DNA of 43,205 nt from Candidatus Hemicellulosilyticus sp. P3 (GTDB lineage: Bacteria > Bacteroidota > Bacteroidia > Bacteroidales > P3): assembly GCA_001543385.1 (NCBI GenBank), contig LPNH01000018.1, forward strand, positions 1-43,205, read 5' to 3'. The notes beneath the pieces were generated by a model. That model saw nothing but the letters and a program-made list of their open reading frames with translations. It had not been told where the DNA came from and did not search any database. Positions 1 through 9,718 of the stretch are shown here, in pieces; the first letter of the stretch is position 1; every line of letters starts with the position of its first letter. The translations under genes and the position numbers were made by a program.

Positions 1-78
1 CAGAAAACGCGCGCCAAAATATGTACCAATTAATCCACCTATTAACGCTGTTAATAGCGCTATTATAAAATTTGCCAT
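1..78 (-). CDS. N-terminus of a small membrane protein, cut by window edge
   Basis: Only the first 26 codons lie in the window; the reading frame is still open at base 1. The visible peptide begins MANFIIALLTALIGG and continues with a second Gly-rich stretch (LIGTYFGARF). This looks like a hydrophobic N-terminal membrane segment or glycine-zipper hairpin. An AAGGA sequence lies a few bases upstream of the ATG at 78, a good Shine-Dalgarno match for this genome, and supports the start. It is on the same strand as the restriction operon and begins 69 bases after the GIY-YIG gene ends, so it may be the last gene of that transcript. The family cannot be named from 26 residues. Confidence 0.5.
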   Translation of the reverse strand, partial: MANFIIALLTALIGGLIGTYFGARFL

Positions 79-147
79 ATTTATCCTTATATTAAAAATA
101 GTCCTACATTTTGTTCATAACATACATTACCATAAAGAATAGCGAAT

Positions 148-975
148 CTATTCCAATTGCTTTCTATACACAGCGTCTAATGTCTGACCGTCTTTGTCTT
201 TCCATACGAGCCAACCGTTATTGCTACTGCCTATGCAGAAATCGGCTGCAGTACTGGGACTGGAGAAAGTCTTGTCAGACTCTAATTTCAACTTGTCACC
301 ATTGCTGATGGTATAATCCTTGAGAAGATTCTCACGCTTCTCCTTCCATGTAAACGATGGGACTGACGATTTGGCGATAATGCTACCCTTTAAGACAGTG
401 AATCCGTTGGCATCATAGAAACCTCTGGCATCACAACCACGTCCCTTTGTATAGAACAGATGTTCTTCCTTTGGCTTTGCTATATCAAAGATATTACAAC
501 CAATAAAGGATGTGAGGAACTTCACATCTTCAAAGAAACCCTCCATATCATCCTTCCTGTACTCAGGTAGATTGGGAGTCTTTGGCGTTTGCTTGTTCTC
601 ATTCAGAACGAAAGTGTTGGATACCTTTGCCTCTGCGATTGCCCGATGCTCTAAGTATTGCACATCTGCCTTTGTCATAGCAGCGTCTTTAGAAATAAAA
701 AGCAATGCCTTTTGCCAAAATGCTTTCTTGCTATCGTGGTCTTTCACACGTTCACGGAAATTCTCCGTCTCACCAATGTAAGCCTTTGGTTTTGTTGCCT
801 CATCCTCACCCAATAAGATATAAAATGCTGGTGTCTGCAATTCCTGTCGCTCATTCAGGATAGAGAGATTTGAACGAGGAATCACATACATCTGGCAAAT
901 CTTATTGCTAATGAACACATACTGAGTCCCTTTCGGATCTCCGTCTATCAAATATGTTGTTACTGTTTTACCCAT
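148..975 (-). CDS. GIY-YIG nuclease-like protein with C-terminal DUF4357
   Basis: The protein has 275 residues. A GIY-YIG fold is visible at about residues 50-112: the first strand reads FYILL (51-55) in place of GIY, the second has AYIG (65-68), an Arg-containing helix follows (ENFRERV, 71-77), and a Glu in YLEHRAI (E109) sits where the family carries its metal-binding Glu. The C-terminal 80 residues look like DUF4357, with the characteristic S.S.AA..C.G.S.NGW..W...DG.TLD pattern. GIY-YIG domains cut DNA in homing enzymes, repair nucleases and some restriction enzymes; GIY-YIG plus DUF4357 proteins occur often in bacteria and their target is not established. The gene starts 9 bases after the 1227-residue gene ends and is the last complete gene of the type III restriction operon. 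Nuclease activity is inferred; the role in the operon is unknown. Confidence 0.8.
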   Translation of the reverse strand: MGKTVTTYLIDGDPKGTQYVFISNKICQMYVIPRSNLSILNERQELQTPAFYILLGEDEATKPKAYIGETENFRERVKDHDSKKAFWQKALLFISKDAAMTKADVQYLEHRAIAEAKVSNTFVLNENKQTPKTPNLPEYRKDDMEGFFEDVKFLTSFIGCNIFDIAKPKEEHLFYTKGRGCDARGFYDANGFTVLKGSIIAKSSVPSFTWKEKRENLLKDYTISNGDKLKLESDKTFSSPSTAADFCIGSSNNGWLVWKDKDGQTLDAVYRKQLE

Positions 976-984
976 AAATCTATT

Positions 985-3900
985 TTAATTTGTTAAATCT
1001 AGAAATATAGCCCTATTATCTTCTTTTTCTGCCATTTGTTGGTATTCTTTAATCAGATTGTCAAAGATTCGAGTTAAACGTGGGGAACGAAGGCGGGCTT
1101 TATCTCTATATTTTGTGAATGTTTCCACATGATTTCGTTCAATTGATCCTCCTTCAAAATAGGCCCGTGAAGTCATTCCTCTTCGATTGCTTATAGCGCA
1201 TCTTATTTCTGTATCTACGTTGTCGTCATTAAAATATTCAACAAAACGACATAATATATCTGAAGGATAGTCTTCGATCTCTCTAAAATTACCAAGTATC
1301 CGACCAACTATCATTGAAAGAATGTGTGTTCGGTGGCATTGTTCTGCTTGCTGCTTTAACTCTTCAAAATAATTCGATAAGGCCTTCTCGTCAACTTTTC
1401 CTGAAAGATCTGAGCAAGGTACTTCATGATAATGAAAGATAAAATTAAATGCGAGTTGTGCAATTCCTGCTCGAAAGTCTTTTTCTGCATCGTCTTTAGG
1501 TACTTCCTCTTCGTGTCCTTCATCTGCGGGATAAGCCAGAGAAAACAATTCCATTAACAATGAAGGATTCTGATTTATCTCGTGAACAAGATGAATGTTA
1601 TGTGTATTCATGTTATGGCGTAAATGGTCAAAGATAAATAGTTCCATTTGAAGTATTAAATTCCTTTGCTTTATGTCCTTTGGCAAAGAAACCGTTTTGA
1701 GAATTTCCGCTACCATATATGACTCATTCCTAAGAATGTCCCATTTACCTTTATATTGCATTTCACATAATAATTCTATTTTAATTACATCTGAAATTAT
1801 GTTAGAGCTTCTGTTAAATGTTATAATCCTAAGTGTATCACCATATCTTCCAACATAGCATAATTTTCTTATTATGTTTTCAATCTCTGTTTCTGGAAAT
1901 ATTGATACTGTTACCTTACTCCAATAATCCTTATCAATGTCAGAAGATGATGCTTTCGCTATCTCAGATAAGTTTTTCTGATATCCTGGTGCAGATAATA
2001 AAATAGAAATATGCTTTTCAGAGACAGCTTTTAATTCCTCAATTATAGGAATATATGCCGATTCCCCTTTTTCGTAAAAAAAAGTGCAGAAATATTGCTT
2101 TACAAAGACCTCGTCCAAATCTCCGTTACAGAATTTCCTGTATATTTCTTTTCTTATATCTGTTCCATATAAATCAAAAAGTGCATTAGCAATACCTTCT
2201 TTATACTTTACTTTTTTTTCAAATTCCCAAACAGCATCAAAGCCTTTCTGTAGGATAATATTGTTTATTACTTCTGCCCTTACATTGCGAGTTTCTTTAG
2301 TCTTTTCAACATACTCCTTGTCATAGTTCAGAAAATCAGGTTCTTTAATAAACAAGTCCGAAAAGAGATGTTTATTTTTAATAATGATATCATCAGATTC
2401 TATATCGGCTAATAATTTCTGATATGGCAGTAATTCTTGTTCAGCCAAAGCCCATGCTGTCCTTTTGTATTGTAGGTGGTGATTAATTTTTTTTCGTAAG
2501 TTCTCTACAACGATTTCATTTCCCTTTATTATTTCTTTATGCTCATTAATTGCGTCCAACAACATAGCGCGACAACATCTCATATTTTTGTTGAATGACA
2601 AGTCGAGTATGTCTTTTATTTCATCAATAGAAAAATCAGATACATCTATTAAGAGTTTTGCTATAGCTATCACATTGGCTTGAGGGACAAGAGGTGCATG
2701 GCGTGGAGATTCTTTTTTTTCACGCATACGCCATCTGAAGTGTATATTTGGCTGAAAAACTCTATCCTCAAGTCCTTTTAATATTATAATACATAAATTT
2801 GCCACCACCTTACGATGCTTCACTATAAGGCTTTTTAAAACGTCTAGACGGTACTCAAAAGGTGCATAAGTCTGAGGCAATATAAATCGATAAATATGTG
2901 ATAAGGTATTAATCGGTTTATTTGAATAGTTACTATCATTAGGATAAGAACAAAGATGCATCAAAATGTCTGTTGTATTATACAGATATTGTTCGTCCCA
3001 TGATATTGCCTCTAATGCAAATAATAACTCTGCATAATAAATATCAGACCCGATGATACTAAACTCTTTGTGCTTTATTTCCATTAATTGGCTCAAAAGT
3101 ATAGAGCCATGCTCTATGTCATTTTGTATGAACTTCACAAAGGACATAGGAGACGCTTCCGCCAGCCATCGTAGATTATGACGATGTGTCAGATAACGTT
3201 TTAAATCAAACTCAATAAATTTCTTTTCAATAAGATTATCAACCCATTCTGTGTTGTTTAGAATGCGTCCTTTTACTATCGCAAGTAATGTAAGTCCTTG
3301 AAAAACGCCTTCTTTTATATTCCCAGAAAACGCTTGTTTGTTTTGCCACCAGAACAAACTGCCAGCATTCATTTTTTCTTCTGCATCTGGATCATCATCT
3401 TGAAGTACCCACTCTACCACTTCTCCAAACTTATCTAATTGAGGTTGGGCAACATAGTTAATCAATTGCGACATTAACTCAAAGGGGGATTTAACCTTCC
3501 ATATTTTCCCAATACGTATTAATGGCGCTTCATCAACAAAAAGCAAAGGAGTGACTAATTCAATAAAATCAGCATATTCATTCCCTGACATCAATTTAAT
3601 CATTTCTTTATCATCCGACCAGTCTTCATTCCATTCTCCAAGTAATAAGGCAGGGATAATTACACGAATGTTCTCTGGTGTTTGCCAGGCAGGCGGATTG
3701 TCAGCAAACCCTAAAAGATGTCTTAGTACATTAATATCACGTGCCGAATCTACAGCATAACTTTGAGCTTTCGCATCATCAATGCCACTTTCTGTAAGAG
3801 CTTTTATGAATCCTTCACGATTCAATTTGGGCAAAGAAATGGTACAATTATCATTGCGTCTATCAGATGGACTTATACACAAAATAACAGAATGACCATG

Positions 3901-4668
3901 AGACACCACATAATGAGCATTTTCTTGAATATCGGTAATAAAAATCATTCCATTACTAATCTCTGTCATCTCTTTGTAGGCATCGTCGTTTGTTACTACA
4001 ATAGAACGTTCTGCAAGCGAGTTGCTTTCACTAATGATAGAAGCTACGGAGAAAGCGATTGCTTCTTTCACAGAAATAGCCTCAATATAAAGAACACTTG
4101 GAGAATAACAGCATTCTATAACTTTTTGTCTTTCATCTTCTCGTCCTGTAAGTAATATGTTTGTATTCAACTTTACATTAGGACCAATAGCCCATCGTTC
4201 CCAGTATATATGACAATTTGTTGTACCTCTATTCTTTAATTGCTCAATCTGGGCTTTAATAATATTGGTTTCTTTTAATATCTCTTTAGCAGTAAGACAC
4301 CCTTCCTCCAGTTTCAATGCCATTATCTGATGTTCATAATTCAATATAAACTGATGACATTCTTCATCATTCAAAATTTCTTCTGACCATAATCTTAACA
4401 ATTCATTCTCTCTTGGATGACGACCAACAGGTTTATGCGCAATAAAGTCTTTTAATTGGAGAAGATATTTTGTCATTTGTTCCCCAACAGCTTTCCGCGT
4501 TTCGGGATGATTTGTCCATCTGTCAACTGCACGTTTAAAACATAATTCCAGCTTTTTCTCTACTGATTTGTGATTCTTAAACCAATCATTTGGTACAAGA
4601 TTGGACACATATGAAATAACAAAACTTAATGCAATATCCAATGGTGTCATTGTTGTATTATTAGTCAT
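985..4668 (-). CDS. Uncharacterised 1227-residue restriction-operon protein, possibly STAND-like
   Basis: I do not recognise a named family. Residues 1-150 are mostly helical and charged. Residues about 165-330 resemble the core of a STAND/AAA-type ATPase by layout: a strand ending ILLTGREDERQKV, a second strand with a helix where a P-loop would be expected (LYIEAISVKEAIAFSVASI) but no GxxxxGK[ST], then strands SIVVTND, MIFITDI and SVILCIS, and a lid-like helical part with SLPKLNREGFIKAL. The segment NPPAW...IIPALLLGEW...IGKIWKVKSPFEL (about 325-415) recalls large uncharacterised bacterial proteins. The remaining 800 residues look like an alpha-helical repeat scaffold with no transmembrane segment or signal peptide. 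The gene starts 6 bases after mod and ends 9 bases before the GIY-YIG gene. It is visibly more AT-rich than mod and res, which suggests separate acquisition. A sensor or regulator of the restriction system is a guess. Confidence 0.7.
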   Translation of the reverse strand: MTNNTTMTPLDIALSFVISYVSNLVPNDWFKNHKSVEKKLELCFKRAVDRWTNHPETRKAVGEQMTKYLLQLKDFIAHKPVGRHPRENELLRLWSEEILNDEECHQFILNYEHQIMALKLEEGCLTAKEILKETNIIKAQIEQLKNRGTTNCHIYWERWAIGPNVKLNTNILLTGREDERQKVIECCYSPSVLYIEAISVKEAIAFSVASIISESNSLAERSIVVTNDDAYKEMTEISNGMIFITDIQENAHYVVSHGHSVILCISPSDRRNDNCTISLPKLNREGFIKALTESGIDDAKAQSYAVDSARDINVLRHLLGFADNPPAWQTPENIRVIIPALLLGEWNEDWSDDKEMIKLMSGNEYADFIELVTPLLFVDEAPLIRIGKIWKVKSPFELMSQLINYVAQPQLDKFGEVVEWVLQDDDPDAEEKMNAGSLFWWQNKQAFSGNIKEGVFQGLTLLAIVKGRILNNTEWVDNLIEKKFIEFDLKRYLTHRHNLRWLAEASPMSFVKFIQNDIEHGSILLSQLMEIKHKEFSIIGSDIYYAELLFALEAISWDEQYLYNTTDILMHLCSYPNDSNYSNKPINTLSHIYRFILPQTYAPFEYRLDVLKSLIVKHRKVVANLCIIILKGLEDRVFQPNIHFRWRMREKKESPRHAPLVPQANVIAIAKLLIDVSDFSIDEIKDILDLSFNKNMRCCRAMLLDAINEHKEIIKGNEIVVENLRKKINHHLQYKRTAWALAEQELLPYQKLLADIESDDIIIKNKHLFSDLFIKEPDFLNYDKEYVEKTKETRNVRAEVINNIILQKGFDAVWEFEKKVKYKEGIANALFDLYGTDIRKEIYRKFCNGDLDEVFVKQYFCTFFYEKGESAYIPIIEELKAVSEKHISILLSAPGYQKNLSEIAKASSSDIDKDYWSKVTVSIFPETEIENIIRKLCYVGRYGDTLRIITFNRSSNIISDVIKIELLCEMQYKGKWDILRNESYMVAEILKTVSLPKDIKQRNLILQMELFIFDHLRHNMNTHNIHLVHEINQNPSLLMELFSLAYPADEGHEEEVPKDDAEKDFRAGIAQLAFNFIFHYHEVPCSDLSGKVDEKALSNYFEELKQQAEQCHRTHILSMIVGRILGNFREIEDYPSDILCRFVEYFNDDNVDTEIRCAISNRRGMTSRAYFEGGSIERNHVETFTKYRDKARLRSPRLTRIFDNLIKEYQQMAEKEDNRAIFLDLTN

Positions 4669-4674
4669 GTGTTA

Positions 4675-6645
4675 TTAGAATGCGAAGAACTTGTCTTGCA
4701 TCTTGTTTTTGAGATTGAATTTCTTGGTGGTGTCGAGAGCTCGCTCTATGCAGATAAACTTGGTGTCTGGATGGGACATGAAGTAATCTACGGTCTCATC
4801 ATAGAGGTTAGAGTCAACGGTGATGTAAGCTGTCTTAATACCATCTGTGGCTTTGTACACCTTGTTCTTGGCAAACTGTGGCTGCGACTCTAACTTATAA
4901 GTGAGCATAAAGCCCTGCTTAATCAGAATCTCTGTTATCAGTTCGTCTTCATTGAAAGCAAGGGTAAGCTGCTGTTCTTTTTGAGCGACATACTCCTGGA
5001 ACAATGCAAGATTCTCTTCTTCGTTCTTATCTGGGTCAGGAGCAAAATCCACACGGGGGAAGCTGGATTTACTCAGCGTGAATACCTTGAAACCAAGTTG
5101 GTCTAACTGTTGTTGGTCTTCTGGAGTAATGAGTTTCCCTTCATAAGAAGCTTTTATCTTATCATATACAGCCTTGTTACGAGCGATAGTTTGATCACTT
5201 ATCTTCTTATATCCATGTTTGGCTGCAGCATGTTTTGCAGAGATTGCTTCAGGAAACTGTACAAGGATGAACTTTCGTTTTCCTCCGACATCTTGTAGAT
5301 TGCAGTTGACCACAGCGTGTCCAGTTGTTCCTGAACCTGCAAAAAAATCAAGAATTATACAATCATCACAATTGTTCATCCGAATTAGATACTCTATGAG
5401 TTTGGTCGGTTTTGGATAATCAAAACCATATATACCCAAAGCACTTAATTCGCTAGTAGCACTTTGTGTGCCACCAAAATTCTGAAGAAGAGAGATAACA
5501 TGGCTTTTAAACCCTCTATCCTTGACACATTCTATTGTTCCAGATTCTAGAAGAACAAATGTGGTGTCTTGTCCCTTAGTGTCTTTTACTGGTTTCCAAT
5601 TGTTCTCTTCATTCATAAATGCATCAAATTGTCCACGTGCTGCCCAACCACTTTCTATCTCAACATCGTTTACAACCTTATAATTATCGACAACAATGTC
5701 TTCGCTAAAATGTGGCCATTGATTCTGTCTTGCAGGAATTACACCACTCTTAAATTCACATGGGAAACCTGCTTTCAATATAACCTTCTGGACTGGATTT
5801 TTAGGCCCATTCTTAACGATTGTATTTCTAATCTGTGCATTATTGAGTTTACTCTTGTCCGTAATATTGGGATCGACTATATGTGGAAAATCAAACTCTG
5901 ATGCGTTTTTGGCATAGAGCAAAATATACTCGTGACAAGTCTTTATCTTTGCTTGATTATCGAAATTACCATCAGTTCCCCAAACAAATTGGGCAATAAA
6001 GTTGCTTGGAAAGAATACCTCATCACAGATTTTCTTCAAATGCGTGACTTCTTTATCATTGATGGAAATAAAAATAATACCATCCGATGTTAGCAAAGAA
6101 CGGGCTTGGAGCAAACGTGCATATATATCGCTCATCCAAACGCTATGTATACGTCCTTCTGGCACAGTTTCTGTATCTACAACCACACCATTTTCAGTTA
6201 TTCCGCTCTCTTCCCAATACTGTTTTTTGTCTTGGGCAAAATTGTCATTATAAGCTGTCAGGGCATCGGCATTGTATGGAGGATCAATATATATACACTT
6301 TATTCTTCCACGATAACTGGAAGAAAGTATTTTGAGAACTTCGAGGTTTTCACCTTCAATGATGATGTTGTCAGTCGTGCCAGCATTAACGCTACGCTCT
6401 GCATCGTAATGTAACGTTGCGCGTGTAGGCGTAAAAGCATTACGCTTAGCCGCAGACTTGCCAAACCAACGGAACTCATATCGTTCAGTCTCTTCAACAC
6501 TATCTGGATTTACAGCTTTCTTGACTTCGTTGATATCAAGATGGCCTTCCTGTGTGAACCAGTCAGGGAACAGTTCGCGGAGGGTGTTCAGACGTTCCTC
6601 ATTCATGTCGGGAGTCAACGTTATGTGGTCTTTATATGTTTCCAT
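4675..6645 (-). CDS. mod: Type III restriction-modification DNA methyltransferase (Mod)
   Basis: This 656-residue N6-adenine DNA methyltransferase is the modification and specificity subunit of a type III system; it transfers methyl from S-adenosylmethionine to adenine in an asymmetric site. Catalytic motif IV is DPPYN (121-125) and the AdoMet-binding motif I is FAGSGT (435-440). This order, catalytic motif before AdoMet motif, is the beta-class arrangement of Mod proteins. The long segment between them (about 200-420) should hold the target recognition domain. An N-terminal alpha-helical part and a C-terminal part (about 500-656) flank the core, as in other Mod subunits. The gene overlaps the 3' end of res by 14 bases, so translation is probably coupled. 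No simple-sequence repeat of the phase-variable mod type is visible. Confidence 0.95.
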   Translation of the reverse strand: METYKDHITLTPDMNEERLNTLRELFPDWFTQEGHLDINEVKKAVNPDSVEETERYEFRWFGKSAAKRNAFTPTRATLHYDAERSVNAGTTDNIIIEGENLEVLKILSSSYRGRIKCIYIDPPYNADALTAYNDNFAQDKKQYWEESGITENGVVVDTETVPEGRIHSVWMSDIYARLLQARSLLTSDGIIFISINDKEVTHLKKICDEVFFPSNFIAQFVWGTDGNFDNQAKIKTCHEYILLYAKNASEFDFPHIVDPNITDKSKLNNAQIRNTIVKNGPKNPVQKVILKAGFPCEFKSGVIPARQNQWPHFSEDIVVDNYKVVNDVEIESGWAARGQFDAFMNEENNWKPVKDTKGQDTTFVLLESGTIECVKDRGFKSHVISLLQNFGGTQSATSELSALGIYGFDYPKPTKLIEYLIRMNNCDDCIILDFFAGSGTTGHAVVNCNLQDVGGKRKFILVQFPEAISAKHAAAKHGYKKISDQTIARNKAVYDKIKASYEGKLITPEDQQQLDQLGFKVFTLSKSSFPRVDFAPDPDKNEEENLALFQEYVAQKEQQLTLAFNEDELITEILIKQGFMLTYKLESQPQFAKNKVYKATDGIKTAYITVDSNLYDETVDYFMSHPDTKFICIERALDTTKKFNLKNKMQDKFFAF

Positions 6646-9352
6646 TTACTTGATTATTTATTGTTTGTTCGGCTTGCGCCATAAATGTTGAAAATTCACG
6701 TATTGGAGCTTTATAAACAGCTTCGATGCCGAGAGAGCAAAAATGCTTTTTGGCAAATTCCATACGAGCTATTTCATGGGGAGTAAGAGCTTTCTTGTCG
6801 TTAATATCATTGGTGCCTTTAATTTCAACAACAAAATAATATTCTTGTTGATCTTGATTATTCCGTAAGGAAACACGCTTCAACACGACACCAAAGTCTG
6901 GCTCGTAGTTACCGATAGGTGTTGGAATCTTGTACCATGATGGAAATTTCAAGAAACACACTACCTTTTGATTTTCATTTTTGTCTGCATCAACAGCAAA
7001 GTCGCGTTCAAGTCCACTGTCATAGAGCGTTTTATCCCAAACACCATGATTAGGAGTTGAGACGTAATTGTCACAAGCATCCTTGGTGAAGTCTGCAAAG
7101 TCGAAAGGATACACCTCATCAGTTGGATTATATTTCACGCATCTGACTAATTCGTCAAGCTGCACCTGTTTGATTTTGAACGCTGCTGTTTCTAGAAAAA
7201 CTGGAGGATTCTTCAGATACTCCTTTTGGGTCTCAATATCCCGAACGATACGCATTATGGAATTATAACATAGTCCAGTCTTTTCGCTAAGGTCTTCTAC
7301 CAAATCCTGTGGAGAATAATGTCCTTTTAGGTTGCGATCTTCCGAACCTATGTATTCCCGTTGCGACAAATCTTCAATGTCACCAACACGATAGCTGGAT
7401 ACTTCAGCTTTGTATTCAGTAATAGAGATCGTATTCAACTCCTCTATGCTACGACGTATGATAGCATCCTCATCGAAGCTGACGCGATAGGTTGTCTTCT
7501 TGGCAATTGTATTCCAGAATCTGCGGAACACACTCTGAATGTTTTCGTCTTTATTTAATTTGAACGTTACGCGGTTCTGATGCTTGCCTTTATGAGTATG
7601 TTTAAGCTTGGCGCCAGCACCAGACTTGCCAAATGCCTTCTCGTTTTCGTTCTGATAACTGCGTGCAAAAGTCTCGTAGGTCTCATTTGGAACTACTGTG
7701 AGTTGATTAATGACTTCATCATCTGGAGTTCCCTCTGCATCATAAACACGTTCGCCTTGCTGGTTTACACAGATACGAAGACCTCGGCCAATTTCCTGGC
7801 GTTTCTTATTCTCAGAATAACTTTCGTTGAGAGTGGCAATACCGAACACATTTGGATTGTCCCATCCTACACCAAGCGCAGAATGAGAGAACACGAATTC
7901 TATTGTACTACTAAATGATAGGAGCTTCTGCTTGTTATGCAAAATTTCGTCGTATATTTCCTTGTTGCTCTGATTACTCTTCTCATTATCTGTATATTCA
8001 CCATTTGTAGTTTTGGCAAAATAGTACCCCTGAACAGCTGTCACTTGATCTTCCAAAGGAGTCTGTCCATTGTGAAACTCAGCATATACTGTTTTGTACT
8101 GCTGTTCGAAAATTTTCTTGATGACTGGGTTGTCAGGGCTCATATAGTTAGCTACCTTGTCAATGAAGATGAGTGAAAGATTCTTGATGCCTTTAGGCTT
8201 TAAACGTTCTTGGTTTTGGAAGTGACGGCGAATGAGCCATTCCAACTGCAATGCCCAAACCTGTTCCTTGTTTGCCGACGATGCTCCCTCTTCGATGCTG
8301 GTACCATTGGTGAACTCTACAACCCATTTACGAGTACTCAATTTCTTATAAATGCGACTGATCGTAAAGTCAGAATAGGTGTCGTTACCAGATTTCTCGG
8401 CAAGGTTATCGCCTTTCTTTAAAAGGTTGGAATCTTTGAAGACAAAGTTCTCTTTGGATTTATTGTATTTCCAGAACTTCAATTTCACCTTTGGCTCTGT
8501 CTTGGTTTCCTGCACTTCGCTGATTTCAATTTTCAGAGTTGCTTCATCGTTTTTCTCAGTCACAGTAAGCACCTCAATTTTCTTGACCAGCCCCAAACGA
8601 TAGCTCTCACTTGGGGTCAGTTGATAGAGCATATTAACCTTCACAGCATGCGTGGCAGAATATCGGAACTTGAACAATGGAGAAAGCTTTGAAAGCCAAA
8701 GTTGTGAATTTTCCGTGTCCATACCCTCTTGCGGCTCGTCCATAAAAACGATGGGATGAGTGCGAGCGATAGCCTCAATGAAGGGCTTGTTGTTGAACAG
8801 GTCTTCACGCACTTCTTGATTCAGAATCTTGTCTTCAGAGTTGAACGAGGCCATCGTCATTATCATGATCTGTGGTGTCTCAGCAGTAATGAAGTCACGA
8901 AGGTCGTTCAACTTGGAACTATCATAGACAAAAGCATTAGGCGTAAAACCGTATTTGTCTTCCAATTGCCCTTTGAAATTCTCAAACGTATCTATGGCTC
9001 CCTGACGGATGGGAATTGACGGAACAAGAACGATGAACTTTGTTAGCCCATATTCTTTGTACAGCTCGTATGCTGTCTGTAGATAGGTCAAGGTCTTGCC
9101 CGTACCCGTCTCCATTTCTATACATGCATTCCTGGTTTCTTGAAGATTGGATTGTAAAGGATCCACTCCGTTTTCCGCTGCAATCTTGTTTATGTTTGCC
9201 ATCAATGCCTCCGAAGACAACGAGCAGTAGTTGGCCCGAATGTCCTCATCCGTTGCATTATCGTATGTATTTTTTTCCATTCCACGAAAGACCTCCACCA
9301 CACTTTGTATGGCAGTTCTTTGGTGTTCTGGAGTTTCTAATTTAAATATCAT
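6632..9352 (-). CDS. res: Type III restriction enzyme, helicase/nuclease subunit (Res)
   Basis: The 906-residue superfamily 2 helicase plus nuclease works with Mod to cut unmodified DNA. From the chosen start, Walker A is ETGTGKT (81-87), motif II is DEPQ (205-208), motif III is the YSAT stretch, and motif VI is in QEIGRGLRI. The C-terminal PD-(D/E)xK nuclease is visible as PD (818-819) and ExK (E843, K845 in VVEIKG). The frame is open upstream to 9445, but the extra 31 residues are low-quality sequence, while the ATG at 9352 gives the family-typical beginning (MIFKLETPEHQRTAI, the Q-motif-like region) and has AGGA upstream. The gene follows an XRE regulator by 137 bases and overlaps mod. All catalytic motifs are present, so it is probably active. 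Confidence 0.95.
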   Translation of the reverse strand: MIFKLETPEHQRTAIQSVVEVFRGMEKNTYDNATDEDIRANYCSLSSEALMANINKIAAENGVDPLQSNLQETRNACIEMETGTGKTLTYLQTAYELYKEYGLTKFIVLVPSIPIRQGAIDTFENFKGQLEDKYGFTPNAFVYDSSKLNDLRDFITAETPQIMIMTMASFNSEDKILNQEVREDLFNNKPFIEAIARTHPIVFMDEPQEGMDTENSQLWLSKLSPLFKFRYSATHAVKVNMLYQLTPSESYRLGLVKKIEVLTVTEKNDEATLKIEISEVQETKTEPKVKLKFWKYNKSKENFVFKDSNLLKKGDNLAEKSGNDTYSDFTISRIYKKLSTRKWVVEFTNGTSIEEGASSANKEQVWALQLEWLIRRHFQNQERLKPKGIKNLSLIFIDKVANYMSPDNPVIKKIFEQQYKTVYAEFHNGQTPLEDQVTAVQGYYFAKTTNGEYTDNEKSNQSNKEIYDEILHNKQKLLSFSSTIEFVFSHSALGVGWDNPNVFGIATLNESYSENKKRQEIGRGLRICVNQQGERVYDAEGTPDDEVINQLTVVPNETYETFARSYQNENEKAFGKSGAGAKLKHTHKGKHQNRVTFKLNKDENIQSVFRRFWNTIAKKTTYRVSFDEDAIIRRSIEELNTISITEYKAEVSSYRVGDIEDLSQREYIGSEDRNLKGHYSPQDLVEDLSEKTGLCYNSIMRIVRDIETQKEYLKNPPVFLETAAFKIKQVQLDELVRCVKYNPTDEVYPFDFADFTKDACDNYVSTPNHGVWDKTLYDSGLERDFAVDADKNENQKVVCFLKFPSWYKIPTPIGNYEPDFGVVLKRVSLRNNQDQQEYYFVVEIKGTNDINDKKALTPHEIARMEFAKKHFCSLGIEAVYKAPIREFSTFMAQAEQTINNQVNGNI

Positions 9353-9489
9353 TATTTTACTTTTATTCCTTTTGCTACTATCTTCGAAGACTTTTTGTTG
9401 CCCTTTCTTGGGCGGTAGGGCCTTCAGCAGTGCACATGCCATCACAGGTTATCTACGCTCAGCCTATGCTACGCTAATGCGCACCGTTG

Positions 9490-9699
9490 CTACATTCTCA
9501 GCAGTTCTTGTATATCCACCTTCAAACATTTGGCAATTTCCATCAAGTTTTCCAAGTTTGGCTGCGCACTGTTAGTACACCATTTAGATACCGTGGCTTG
9601 GTCAACACCGATTTGCTCAGCTAACCACTTGTTGGTGCGCTTCTTCTCTGCAAGCACTACTTTCAGTCGGTTTAAATCTTTACCTTCCATGTTATTCAT
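9490..9699 (-). CDS. XRE-family HTH regulator, first gene of restriction operon
   Basis: The protein has 69 residues, almost all one helix-turn-helix domain of the XRE/Cro type. LAEQIGVDQATVSKWCTN holds the two key helices and is followed by the usual helix NLENLMEIAKCLKV. Small single-domain XRE proteins ahead of restriction genes often act as controllers that delay nuclease expression until methylation is established; that role here is inferred from position. It starts 13 or so bases from the predicted transcript start, and res follows after 137 bases. A second in-frame Met (9690) could also be the start. It could equally be a transcriptional repressor of its own operon. Confidence 0.85.
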   Translation of the reverse strand: MNNMEGKDLNRLKVVLAEKKRTNKWLAEQIGVDQATVSKWCTNSAQPNLENLMEIAKCLKVDIQELLRM

Positions 9700-9718
9700 T
9701 ATTACATAATACTGGGTA

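Noticed and set aside
4675..6645. Phase-variable mod gene
   Set aside because: No homopolymer or short tandem repeat tract long enough to support slippage is visible in or before the gene.
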